Shown here: positions 43,026-51,298 of the stretch, piece by piece
How the letters are laid out: each line of letters starts with the position of its first letter
How positions within the stretch are numbered: position 1 is the first letter of the stretch
NCBI RefSeq assembly: GCF_900115955.1
Contig: NZ_FOYL01000006.1
Span: 277,849 to 341,848 of the forward strand
Direction of reading: 5' to 3'
From: Lentzea waywayandensis
GTDB taxonomy: Bacteria > Actinomycetota > Actinomycetes > Mycobacteriales > Pseudonocardiaceae
DNA: 64,000 bases
Position numbers and translations under genes: made by a program
The notes under the pieces: model-generated
Told to the model about the DNA's origin: nothing
Databases searched by the model: none
Seen by the model: only the letters and a program-made list of their open reading frames with translations

Positions 43026-44090
43026 TCAGCCCGAAGTCACGGCACTTCGACCGGTACCGATGTCGGCGCGGTCGGCGGCCGCACGTCCCGCACCCCATCC
43101 CGCGGCTGACCGCACCGTCACGCGTGAGGTGCGCGTACGCGTGAACATCTGCTCGAACAACGTGTCCACGGCCTGCTTGCGGTCCGCGAGCACCGGCAGC
43201 AACCGCTCGTCCGAGGCGATCGGGTCGTCCGGGGAGACCGGCGCGGCCGCCATGGCCTCCAGCCGCTCCCCGATCCGGGACGCGTACGCCACCAGGAACG
43301 CCTTCCGGAACGGCCGCGAGCGCGCCTCGCTGCCCTTCCCCGCCGGTCCACCGATGGCCACCATTGCCCGTGTCGCCTGCACGAGCAGAGACGTCGACAG
43401 GAGCTCCACGCTCTCCAGGTCCACCTCGTCACCCACCAGAGCGACGAACCCGAACGCGTCGTAGGCCACCGCCCGCGACCGGAACGCCTCCGAGACCACG
43501 TGCACGAGCTGCGATTTCTCCTTGAAGTAGCTCTTGTCCAGCCACATCCGCCGCGACGTCGCCTCCGCCGGCAGGTCCGCGTCGAGCATCGCCCGCTCCA
43601 GCGCGTGCCGGTTCATCAGCTCCTGCGCCTTGGCCGACAGCGCCTCCGCCTCCTCGGGGAACGCCGTCGACTCGGCCTTCGCGAGCAGCCCCCGGACCCG
43701 GTTGAGCACCTTCGGGTCCAGCCCCGCGCGCACGGCGGACATCAACACGTCGCCCGGCAACGGCAGGATGTGCGGCAACGAAGGCAACCGCCCGAGGAAC
43801 TTCAACAGGTCAGCGGCCGTGCGGTTCGCATAGGCCCGTGTCTCGATGTGGCGCGTTGCCCACGCCTCCAGCAGTGGCCCCTCCCACCACACGGAGGCGC
43901 CGATCTCGTCGAGCTGACGCTGCCACCGCGGATGCACGGTCGCCGCGGCATGCGGCGAACAGGACAAAGCGATCACGTCCACCGCGAGGGACGCGGCCGA
44001 CTCGTCGAGCGAACGCGACACGATCTCGCGAAGGTCGTACGGCAGCCAGCCGCGCTGCCAGAGCGCGTCGACCGCTTTCACCAGTTCCAC
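43026..44090 (-). CDS. DUF2786 domain protein
   Basis: A 354-residue protein. VRGLLAKAESTAFPEEAEALSAKAQELMNRHAL (about residues 145-177) is the DUF2786 core. The C-terminal half (LVHVVSEAFRSRAVAYDAFGFVALVGDEVDLE onward) is the extension that usually follows it. No function is established for the family. The GTG at 44090 gives a plausible N-terminus (VELVKAVDALW). The C-terminal 130 residues are closely similar to a truncated copy at 58408-58818, so two related genes existed in this region. It is divergent from folP2. Confidence 0.8.
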   Translation of the reverse strand: MELVKAVDALWQRGWLPYDLREIVSRSLDESAASLAVDVIALSCSPHAAATVHPRWQRQLDEIGASVWWEGPLLEAWATRHIETRAYANRTAADLLKFLGRLPSLPHILPLPGDVLMSAVRAGLDPKVLNRVRGLLAKAESTAFPEEAEALSAKAQELMNRHALERAMLDADLPAEATSRRMWLDKSYFKEKSQLVHVVSEAFRSRAVAYDAFGFVALVGDEVDLESVELLSTSLLVQATRAMVAIGGPAGKGSEARSRPFRKAFLVAYASRIGERLEAMAAAPVSPDDPIASDERLLPVLADRKQAVDTLFEQMFTRTRTSRVTVRSAAGWGAGRAAADRADIGTGRSAVTSG

Positions 44091-44152
44091 GCCACGCAGT
44101 ATGAGACGTCCGCCATGTGCGAAGGTCGGGGACCACCTGGTAGACACGGGAT

Positions 44153-44977
44153 GTGATCGAGCTCCAGTTCCGCGGCCGGACCGTCGTCCGCGACCACGCG
44201 CTGGTGATGGCGATCATCAACCGCACGCCGGACTCGTTCTACGACAAGGGCGCCACCTACGCCGAGGACGTGGCCATGGAGGCCGTGCACCGCGTCGTGG
44301 ACGAGGGCGCGGACATCGTGGACATCGGCGGTGTGAAGGCAGGCCCCGGCGACCTGGTCGACTCCGGCGAGGAAGTGCGCCGCGTCGTGCCGTTCATCGC
44401 CCGCGTGCGCGCCGCCTACCCGGATCTGATCATCAGCAGCGACACCTGGCGCGCCGACGTCGGAAGGCTCGTCTGCGAGGCCGGTGCCGACCTGCTCAAC
44501 GACACGTGGGCGGGTGCGGACCCACAGTTGGCCGAGGTCGCCGCGGAGTACGGCGCCGGCTACGTGTGCTCGCACACGGGCGGTGCGCGGCCTCGCACGC
44601 GTCCGCATAGGGTTAGTTATCCGAACCTCGTCGCGGACGTCATCGCGGAGACGACGACGCGCGCGGAGCGGGTGGTCGCGCTCGGTGTGCCTCGCAAGAG
44701 CGTGCTGATCGACCCCACACACGACTTCGGCAAGAACACATGGCACAGCCTCGCGCTGGTGCGGCACACGGACGAGCTGGTGGCGACCGGGTGGCCGGTG
44801 CTGATGGCGTTGTCCAACAAGGACTTCGTCGGGGAGACCCTCGGCGTGGAACTGCACGAGCGCGTCGAGGGCACCCTCGTCGCGACCGCGATCGCGGCGT
44901 TGGCGGGCGCCGCGGTCTTTCGCGCGCACGAGGTGGCGCGCACCAGACGAGTACTCGAGTCCGTCGCTCGACTCTGA
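44153..44977 (+). CDS. folP2: Dihydropteroate synthase homologue, FolP2 type
   Basis: A 274-residue TIM-barrel protein of the DHPS family. MAIINRTPDSFYDKGATY is the version of the DHPS signature found in mycobacterial FolP2; true DHPS has N-V-T-P-D-S-F-S-D-G-G. DIVDIGGVKAGPG and ISSDTWRADVGRL also match FolP2. FolP2 of Mycobacterium leprae reportedly lacks DHPS activity, so a role in folate synthesis is doubtful. The GTG at 44153 lies 6 nt after a TAGACA box and has no ribosome site, so it is probably leaderless. A hypothetical gene follows after 14 bp. Confidence 0.85.
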   Translation: MIELQFRGRTVVRDHALVMAIINRTPDSFYDKGATYAEDVAMEAVHRVVDEGADIVDIGGVKAGPGDLVDSGEEVRRVVPFIARVRAAYPDLIISSDTWRADVGRLVCEAGADLLNDTWAGADPQLAEVAAEYGAGYVCSHTGGARPRTRPHRVSYPNLVADVIAETTTRAERVVALGVPRKSVLIDPTHDFGKNTWHSLALVRHTDELVATGWPVLMALSNKDFVGETLGVELHERVEGTLVATAIAALAGAAVFRAHEVARTRRVLESVARL

Positions 44978-44991
44978 GCTGGAGGTAACAG

Positions 44992-45930
44992 GTGGACGAC
45001 GTCTTCGCCCGGTTTTCGGACGACCGGTGGGACGACTTCCTCGACGAACTCGACAAGATCCGCGTGAGCGTGGTGGATCCTGCGGAACGACAGCAGATGA
45101 AGGCGACCGCGCGCCGCGACGCACGAGAGGCGGGCACTCAGCCGCTGCTCGTGCGGATGGCCCTCGCGGACCACTACCTCAACCTGCTCGCCATCGGCGT
45201 GTGGGCGGGCGACGAGAGCTGGCGTGCCGATCTGCGCGACCTGGTCGTCTCTCTCGTGCCCGAGGACGACGAGTCACGTGACGACGCCCTGCTGAGCTCT
45301 GTCATCGCCGTGGTGCTCGCACAGCTGCTGCAGGACGCACGCCTGCGCGGCGGTTCCGAGGCCGATGTCATCGCACGGTCGGCGTGGGAGAAGGCCCAGG
45401 AGTGGGCGGCCTACGCGGAGGACCGTCACGTGGAACGGCTCCTGTACGCCTCCACCGAGGCCGGTGCGCGCGTCGTGACTGCGTCGGAGGTGCAGGAGGT
45501 CGTCGAGCTGGCCACGGCCGCGGCGGACGACCAGCACGCCGAGACGATCGCCGCACTGGAGACGGAAGGCTTCACCGCGGAGTTCATGAACGGCGTGTGG
45601 GTGGTGGAGGGCGAGTTCCGCAACGCCGTGCGTGCCGCTGCGCGCGCGATCACGCTCACGGGCCACGGCTGCGTCCTCGCGCGCAACATTCGGTCGTCGG
45701 CCGTGATGTTGTGGCACGAGAACACTCTCGCCATGGCGGACTCGAAGGTGCCGCGCTGGCGCGTCTACCCGATCCTCGCGCCTGTTACGCCGCAATCGAA
45801 GTTTTCAGGCGGTGAAGGTCTCCCGTTCACCCGTGAGACACACCCGTTGGCACCCGCTCCAGAAGTCGTGCGCCGGTTGGCCGACGCCGTTGGTGTCAAC
45901 CTGTCCCATCTGCTGGCTGCATTGCGGTGA
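44992..45930 (+). CDS. Hypothetical 312-residue protein, cotranscribed with folP2
   Basis: I do not recognise this protein. It is soluble and acidic. Residues 1-160 are helical and rich in Asp, Glu and Arg. Residues about 190-260 look alpha/beta (FTAEFMNGVWVVEGEFRNAVRAAARAIT, GCVLARNIRSSAVMLWH). The C-terminus (PEVVRRLADAVGVNLSHLLAALR) looks like a small helical tail. The GTG at 44992 follows GGAGG and lies 14 bp past folP2, so the two are likely one operon. Confidence 0.7.
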   Translation: MDDVFARFSDDRWDDFLDELDKIRVSVVDPAERQQMKATARRDAREAGTQPLLVRMALADHYLNLLAIGVWAGDESWRADLRDLVVSLVPEDDESRDDALLSSVIAVVLAQLLQDARLRGGSEADVIARSAWEKAQEWAAYAEDRHVERLLYASTEAGARVVTASEVQEVVELATAAADDQHAETIAALETEGFTAEFMNGVWVVEGEFRNAVRAAARAITLTGHGCVLARNIRSSAVMLWHENTLAMADSKVPRWRVYPILAPVTPQSKFSGGEGLPFTRETHPLAPAPEVVRRLADAVGVNLSHLLAALR

Positions 45931-45941
45931 AAGGGTGATCT

Positions 45942-45972
45942 TTGCCTTTCCGCTACCTCGACTCGTTATCTT
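45942..45972 (+). promoter_or_regulatory. Leaderless promoter of the 94-residue gene
   Basis: TTGCCT (45942-45947) and TTATCT (45966-45971) are spaced 18 bp and are good matches to the housekeeping promoter. The -10 ends about 7 nt before the ATG at 45979, so translation would begin at or next to the transcript's first base. Confidence 0.6.
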
Positions 45973-45978
45973 GGTGTC

Positions 45979-46263
45979 ATGCCCAGATTTGCCGAGTTCG
46001 ATGTGGAAGGCCTGCGTAAATCCAGCGCCGTCGCCGACTTTCCCTGGTCAGAGACGTGGGTCACGTTGATCCGCGTTGATGCCAAGGGAGTTGTGCGGCA
46101 AGCCAAGTCGTTGACCGAGAAAGCTTCTTTGCTGACTGTCGCGTCAGACAAGGACTTGGTCATCGCGTCCTGCCCCGAGATTTACGCGGTCGACGACCTG
46201 GTGGCGGCCCGTGCCGCTGTCAGGGCTTCGGTCGCACGCGAAATGATCCCAAGCCTCGGATGA
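45979..46263 (+). CDS. Hypothetical 94-residue protein
   Basis: A small protein of unknown family beginning MPRFAEFDVEGLRKSSAVADFPWSET. It appears to be alpha/beta with no membrane segment. Reality of the gene is supported by a good -35/-10 pair placed for leaderless translation. Its last 44 bp overlap the convergent P450 gene. Confidence 0.6.
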   Translation: MPRFAEFDVEGLRKSSAVADFPWSETWVTLIRVDAKGVVRQAKSLTEKASLLTVASDKDLVIASCPEIYAVDDLVAARAAVRASVAREMIPSLG

Positions 46264-47272
46264 ATGACTCCCGCCACTCGGGCTCAGCGGCGAGCACGAG
46301 TTCCGGGAATCGCCGAAGGAGCGTTCCGAACGCGATCTCGCCCTCGATACGCGCGAGCCGTGCCCCCACGCAGTAGTGGATCCCGTGACCGAACCCGACG
46401 TGTGGGTTTCGACCCAGCTGCAGCACGTCCGGATCTGAGTACCGGGACGGATCCCGGTTCGCCGCCCCAAGTGAGACGGTGACCTGCGAAGATCTCGGAA
46501 TCGTGACCCCTCCGATCACCACGTCGGCAGTGGCGACACGACCCAGGCCCAACGCGAACGGACCGTCGTGGCGCAGGAACTCCTCGACGGCCTCCGGAAT
46601 CAGGATCGGATCGTCGACCAGCGACCGCTTCAGGGCGGGATCGCGCAGCAGGGCGAGCACACCGCTGCCGATGAGCTGCGAGGTCGTCTCATGGCCTGCT
46701 GTGATGAGCAACACAAGTGTGCTCACGAGGTTCGGCTCGTCGCGGAGCTCGGTGATGACGTCGTCACCGGGCTCCTTGGTGTGCACGAGATCCTGCGCGT
46801 ACGCCGTGAACCTGCCGTAGGCCTCGGCCATCGTCGCCGGTGCGAGCAGCTCCGCGGTCAGCTTCCGGACCACGTCTCTGTCCTCTTTGGGCACACCTAG
46901 GAGTTCACATATGACAGTGATCGGCAGCGGATAGGCGAACGTCTCGATGACGTCCACCTCCTCCGCGCCCTGCCACGCGTCGAGCAGCTCGTTGGCGATC
47001 TCCTCGATGCGTGGCCGTAGCGCTTCCATCCGCCGTGTGGAGAACGCGCGCGCGATGGGCTTGCGCAACCGGGTGTGCTCCGGTGGGTCGGTGTGGTTCA
47101 GCATGCCGCCGGGCATGATGGTGCTGCTGAGATCAGGGTGGCTGAGGGCTTGCACGACGTCGTCGTAGCGGCTGATCATCCACGACCTCTGGCCGTCCGG
47201 GGTCTCGATCAGCGCGGGACCCCGCTCGCGCCACTCGTCGAAGTACGGGGTCGGATCGGTGAAGAAGCTCAT
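46220..47272 (-). CDS. Cytochrome P450
   Basis: A 350-residue haem monooxygenase, a little shorter than the 400 usual for bacterial P450s because the N-terminus is short. The I-helix has LLITAGHETTSQ, the K-helix EEFLRHDGP (ExxR), and the haem loop is HVGFGHGIHYCVGARLAR with the proximal cysteine. The ATG at 47272 gives the sequence MSFFTDPTPYFDEWRERGP, which matches the usual start region of many CYP105/107-like enzymes. Ferredoxin and reductase partners are not adjacent. It is divergent from a LuxR regulator, so it may be regulated by it. Confidence 0.92.
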   Translation of the reverse strand: MSFFTDPTPYFDEWRERGPALIETPDGQRSWMISRYDDVVQALSHPDLSSTIMPGGMLNHTDPPEHTRLRKPIARAFSTRRMEALRPRIEEIANELLDAWQGAEEVDVIETFAYPLPITVICELLGVPKEDRDVVRKLTAELLAPATMAEAYGRFTAYAQDLVHTKEPGDDVITELRDEPNLVSTLVLLITAGHETTSQLIGSGVLALLRDPALKRSLVDDPILIPEAVEEFLRHDGPFALGLGRVATADVVIGGVTIPRSSQVTVSLGAANRDPSRYSDPDVLQLGRNPHVGFGHGIHYCVGARLARIEGEIAFGTLLRRFPELVLAAEPEWRESFIRGLGSFRVRPKP

Positions 47273-47315
47273 GCGGTCATCGTGGTGTTCGCGCTGCTCA
47301 GAGGCATGAGTAGGC

Positions 47316-47350
47316 GATCACCCATCTTGGCGGCGCGGATCACCTAGCCT
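47316..47350. promoter_or_regulatory. Direct GATCACC repeats between P450 and luxR
   Basis: GATCACC occurs at 47316-47322 and 47338-47344, exactly 22 bp apart, which is two helical turns. TAGCCT (47345-47350) lies 6 nt before the luxR GTG and can serve as its -10. The repeats are well placed for a dimeric regulator acting on both genes. Confidence 0.5.
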
Positions 47351-47356
47351 GACGGG

Positions 47357-49639
47357 GTGGGGTGGCCGTTCGTGGGGAGGGACGCCGAGCTCACCGCGGT
47401 CAGGCGTGCGGTGCGCAGTGCCGGGCTGATCGTGGCGGGTCCTGCCGGAGTGGGCAAGACACGGCTGTTGGACGAGGTCGAGTGCGACGTCCGGCTGCGT
47501 GCGACAGCGGCGATGTCGGAGATTCCACTCGGCGTGATGGCGCCCTTCTTGTCATCGGTCGATCCCTCGCCGTTGGCGATGTTGACCGCCGCACGGACCG
47601 CGTTGCGCGATCGCATCGTGGTGGTCGATGACGTTCATCTGCTCGATGACGCGTCAGCAGGACTGCTGCACCAACTCGTGCACCACCGGGAAGCCGTCGT
47701 GGTGGCGACGCTGCGCTCGGGCGAACGCGCGCCGGAACCGGTCGTGGCGCTGTGGAAGGACGAGCTGCTGCCTCGCATCGAGCTCGAGCCGCTCGGACGT
47801 GCCGCGGTCGTCGAGGTGCTGGAGACCGTGCTCGGCGGAGTGCTGGACAGCGCGACGGCCGATCGGTTGTGGACGGCGTCAGCTGGAAACATGTTGCTGC
47901 TGCGAGAGATGCATTTCGCTGCGCAGTGGGTGTCGCACGGCGGCGTGTGGTCGTTGGACGGCCCGCTGCCGTTGTCGCCACGGCTGGTGGAACTGATCGA
48001 GGTTCACCTCGCAGGGGTGCCCGCCGAGGAACGCCGGGTGCTGGAGCTGCTCGCGTTCGGCGAACCGCTGGACCTGGCCGCGTCGGAGGCGTTGGACGGG
48101 CTCGTGACCGTGACCGATGAGGGACTGAGGCTCGCGCATCCGTTGTACGGAGAGGTGTTGCGCGCGCAGTGCCCTCCCCTGCGCAAGCGCAACCATCAGC
48201 GGTACCTGGCTTCCGTGCTCGACGATCCGTTGCGAGTAGCCGTGTTGCGTCTGGACAGCGGTACGGCAGACGATCCCGCACAGCTGCTGAGAGCCGCGAA
48301 TCTCGCCAGCGCGACGGGTGGTGTCGTTCTCGCAGAACGGCTCGCACGTGCCGCATGGTCTGTCGGTGGTGGTGTGGAGGCGGCACGGCAGTTGGCTTAC
48401 GTGCTGGTGTTCACGGATCGCGCGGAGGAAGCCGAGGAGGTCTTCGCGTCGGTGGCGACCGACGACGACCCGATCGAGGTCCGCACCATGCGCGCGATGA
48501 ACCTCGGATGGGCGCTCGGGCGCACCGAGGAAGCCGCGGAGATGATCGTGATGCCAGCGGGCAGGGCCGCGCTCCTGTTCTTCGCAGGCAAGTACGACGA
48601 GGCTCGTGCGCTGCTCTCGGACGCCGATCCGGGTGAGGCGGCGATCCTCGCGATGATCGACGTGGTGCAGGGCAGGTACACGGGGCCGTTCCCGGTCGTC
48701 CCGCCGAATCCCGAGGTCGGTCTGGGCGCCGAGATGAACGCGTTCTCCGAGGTGTTCGTGCACGCCTTGCACGGTGAACTGGCTCGTGCGGAACGTCTTG
48801 CCGTGCAAGCGCATCGGGAGAAGGCCGAGTGGGATTCCATGCGGTCGAGCTGGGCCGTTTCGTGTGCCGGCCTGGCACGGGCGGGTGGCCGTTTGCTCGA
48901 AGCGCGGCGCTTGCTGCGAGAGGCGCGGCCCGTGCAGCCGTTCGTGCGGCTCTGCGAACTGGCCCACGTGGAATCGTTGCTGGGCAACGACGCGCGTGCA
49001 CTGCTCGCTGAAGCGGAAGAGCTGGCGCCGCCAGGAATGCGCCCGTACGGCATCGGACTGTGGCAGGCGCGGATCTGGGCGGGTGGAACGTCGCCGTTCG
49101 AGGCGGCGCAGGACGCTCGGGCGCATACCGAGTTCGCTGCCGAGGCGGTGTTCCTGCACGAGGCCGTCCGGCTCGGACACGCCTCTGACGCCCTCGAAAG
49201 GCTGCGGGAGCTCGCCTCCACGACGACCGGGCTGCTGGTCCCGGTGTACGCCGCACATGCGGAGGCGTTGGTGCGCAACGACTCCGGAGCGTTGGAAGAG
49301 GTGGCCGCGCGGTTCGAGAAGGCCGGGTACGTGCTGTTCGCGGCGGAAGCTGCCGCAGCGTCAGGCAATCGCGCGCTGGCCGGGCGGCTGATCGGCCTGT
49401 GCGAGTACGCACGGACGCCCGCGTTGGCGAGGATGACGCTGACGTCGCTCACCCGCCGTGAGCGCGAAGTGGCCGTGCTCGCCGCACGGGGTCTGACGAA
49501 CAAAGAGATCGCCGAGTCGTTGGTGATCTCCGTGCGGACCGTCGACAACCACCTCTCCAACGCCTACGCGAAGCTCGGCATCACGACCCGCGGTGAGCTC
49601 GCGTTGGTCCTTACGGATGACCTCGGCGGCCGGGGATAA
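47357..49639 (+). CDS. LuxR-family regulator with AAA ATPase domain (LAL type)
   Basis: A 760-residue regulator, short for the LAL group (usually 850-1000). FVGRDAELTAVRRAVRSAGLIVAGPAGVGKTRLLDEV holds the Walker A motif near residue 28; RIVVVDDVHLLDD is Walker B. The middle third is TPR-like helices. The C-terminal HTH is LTRREREVAVLAARGLTNKEIAESLVISVRTVDNHL at about residues 693-728. The GTG has no ribosome site but a -10 box 6 nt upstream. It is divergent from the P450. Confidence 0.92.
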   Translation: MGWPFVGRDAELTAVRRAVRSAGLIVAGPAGVGKTRLLDEVECDVRLRATAAMSEIPLGVMAPFLSSVDPSPLAMLTAARTALRDRIVVVDDVHLLDDASAGLLHQLVHHREAVVVATLRSGERAPEPVVALWKDELLPRIELEPLGRAAVVEVLETVLGGVLDSATADRLWTASAGNMLLLREMHFAAQWVSHGGVWSLDGPLPLSPRLVELIEVHLAGVPAEERRVLELLAFGEPLDLAASEALDGLVTVTDEGLRLAHPLYGEVLRAQCPPLRKRNHQRYLASVLDDPLRVAVLRLDSGTADDPAQLLRAANLASATGGVVLAERLARAAWSVGGGVEAARQLAYVLVFTDRAEEAEEVFASVATDDDPIEVRTMRAMNLGWALGRTEEAAEMIVMPAGRAALLFFAGKYDEARALLSDADPGEAAILAMIDVVQGRYTGPFPVVPPNPEVGLGAEMNAFSEVFVHALHGELARAERLAVQAHREKAEWDSMRSSWAVSCAGLARAGGRLLEARRLLREARPVQPFVRLCELAHVESLLGNDARALLAEAEELAPPGMRPYGIGLWQARIWAGGTSPFEAAQDARAHTEFAAEAVFLHEAVRLGHASDALERLRELASTTTGLLVPVYAAHAEALVRNDSGALEEVAARFEKAGYVLFAAEAAAASGNRALAGRLIGLCEYARTPALARMTLTSLTRREREVAVLAARGLTNKEIAESLVISVRTVDNHLSNAYAKLGITTRGELALVLTDDLGGRG

Positions 49640-49670
49640 CGCTCGGCACGGGTCCGAACGACATTCCGGC

Positions 49671-50816
49671 ATGAGCAACGGGTACGCGGTAGTCGACGTC
49701 GAGACCACCGGACTTTCACCTGGTCAGCACCACCGGGTTAGCGAGGTCGCCGTCGTGCACCTCGACGCGTCCGGCCGCCGGGTGGACGAGTGGTGCACGC
49801 TGGTCAACCCGCGCCGCGACCTCGGCGCCCAGCACGTGCACGGCATCAGCGCCGCGGACGCCCGGCGCGCGCCCGAGTTCGCCGGTATCGCCGGTGAGCT
49901 CGCCGCGAGGCTGTCGGGACGGGTGCTCGTCGCGCACAACCTGTCGTTCGACCTGCGGTTCCTGCGGGCCGAGTTCGCGAGGCTCGGCCACGAGCTCTTC
50001 GCGGAGGGGCTCTGCACGATGAACCTCGCCGGCCGGTATCTCGGTGCCACGTCACGGTCGCTCGCCGCGTGCTGCGAGGTGGCCGGCGTGCCGATGGGCA
50101 CCGCGCACTCCGCGCTGCACGACGCGCGGGCGTCCGCGGGGCTGCTGGCGCGTTGCCTGGACCGCGTCGGGGACGTGGAGCCGGTGCGCCTGACGGTGCC
50201 GCGAACCCTGAACGCGTTCGCCGTGCAGCGCAGTCACCCCCACGGAGCCGAACAGCACTTCCTGTCGAAGCTCGTGCGGCTGCTGCCTCGGGTGGAGACC
50301 GCGTCGGGCGACGAGTACCTCGACGTGCTCGACCGGGCGCTGGTCGACCGGCACCTGACGCTGGAGGAACAGGAAGAGCTGCTCGAAGTGGCTCGTGCGC
50401 TCGATCTCGGCCTGCCGCAGGTGATGGAGCTGCACCGCGGCTACCTCGCCGCGCTCGCCGACGCCGCCTGGGAGGACGGCCGGGTGACCGCGGACGAGGA
50501 GGCGGACCTGCGGCTGGTCGCGTCGTTGCTCGGCGTGGACGTCGCCGGGGTGCTGCGCAGGCCGGTACGGCTCTCGCCGGGTGATCTCGTCGTCTTCACC
50601 GGCCAGATGCGCGAGGGCCGTGACGTCTGGGAGAGCCGGGCGCTGTCCGCCGGGCTCACCGTGAAGGCGGGCGTGACGAAGAGGACCGCGGTGGTGATCG
50701 CGGCGGACCCGGACTCCATGTCGGGCAAGGCGGACAAGGCGCGCACGTACGGGATTCCGGTCGTGTCCGAGGACCTGTTCGCCGGTCTGCTCGGTCAGCT
50801 GAGCGGGTCGGCATGA
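49671..50816 (+). CDS. DEDDh exonuclease with C-terminal BRCT domain
   Basis: A 381-residue protein. Residues 1-170 are a DnaQ-like 3'-5' exonuclease: VVDVETTGLSPG (D, E), VLVAHNLSFDLRFLRAE (D) and AHSALHDARASAGLLARCL (H, D) complete the DEDDh set. Residues about 220-300 form a helical TerB-like region (LEEQEELLEVARALDLG...LADAAWEDGRVTADEEADL). Residues about 305-378 are a BRCT domain (LVVFTGQMREGRDVWESRAL). This suggests repair or end processing. The ATG at 49671 opens the exonuclease domain directly. It is coupled (ATGA) to the next gene and converges on the Wadjet operon. Confidence 0.88.
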   Translation: MSNGYAVVDVETTGLSPGQHHRVSEVAVVHLDASGRRVDEWCTLVNPRRDLGAQHVHGISAADARRAPEFAGIAGELAARLSGRVLVAHNLSFDLRFLRAEFARLGHELFAEGLCTMNLAGRYLGATSRSLAACCEVAGVPMGTAHSALHDARASAGLLARCLDRVGDVEPVRLTVPRTLNAFAVQRSHPHGAEQHFLSKLVRLLPRVETASGDEYLDVLDRALVDRHLTLEEQEELLEVARALDLGLPQVMELHRGYLAALADAAWEDGRVTADEEADLRLVASLLGVDVAGVLRRPVRLSPGDLVVFTGQMREGRDVWESRALSAGLTVKAGVTKRTAVVIAADPDSMSGKADKARTYGIPVVSEDLFAGLLGQLSGSA

Positions 50817-51298
50817 GCGCGATGGACCGGGTGGCCGCGCTCATCCAGGAACGCAACCGCATCGACGCCGAACTGTCGGCGTGCATCGGGCGGCCCGCGT
50901 TGACCGGGCACCTCGGTGCGTGGATCGCGGCGCAGGTATTCGGCGTCAGCGACGGCAGGCTCGGCGACGGCCGGACCGTGGGCGTCCGGTGGTACACGAA
51001 GCGGGAAGGCCTGCTGGACATGAAGGAGCAGGGACCGGACTTCTACCTCGTGCTGGCCGGGCCGAAAGCCGAGCCGGTCGGTTCCCGTGGCACGACCAGG
51101 CCGTTGGTCGTCGACGCGGTCTACCTGTTCGACGCGGCGACCGTGGTGGCCGACCTCCGGTCACGTGGCGTCAAGATCAGCACTCAGGCCAGCGTGCGCA
51201 CGGAACTGTGGGACGCCGCGGAGATCTACCCGCGGCGCAACCCGTCGTTCCAGCTAACTTCCGAGCAACGCGAACTGCTGGCGTTGTTCGGAAGTTAG
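50813..51298 (+). CDS. Hypothetical protein, DUF6998-like
   Basis: A 161-residue protein starting MSAMDRVAALIQERNRIDAEL, followed by GRPALTGHLGAWIAAQVFGV, GVRWYTKREGLLDMK and RPLVVDAVYLFDAATVVADLRSRGVK. From memory this resembles the DUF6998 family, with a restriction-fold-like look (alpha/beta with conserved E and K), but that is uncertain. It overlaps the exonuclease/BRCT gene by 4 bp (ATGA) and jetC by 4 bp at their 3' ends, so it is squeezed between a repair-like gene and a defence operon. Confidence 0.7.
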   Translation: MSAMDRVAALIQERNRIDAELSACIGRPALTGHLGAWIAAQVFGVSDGRLGDGRTVGVRWYTKREGLLDMKEQGPDFYLVLAGPKAEPVGSRGTTRPLVVDAVYLFDAATVVADLRSRGVKISTQASVRTELWDAAEIYPRRNPSFQLTSEQRELLALFGS

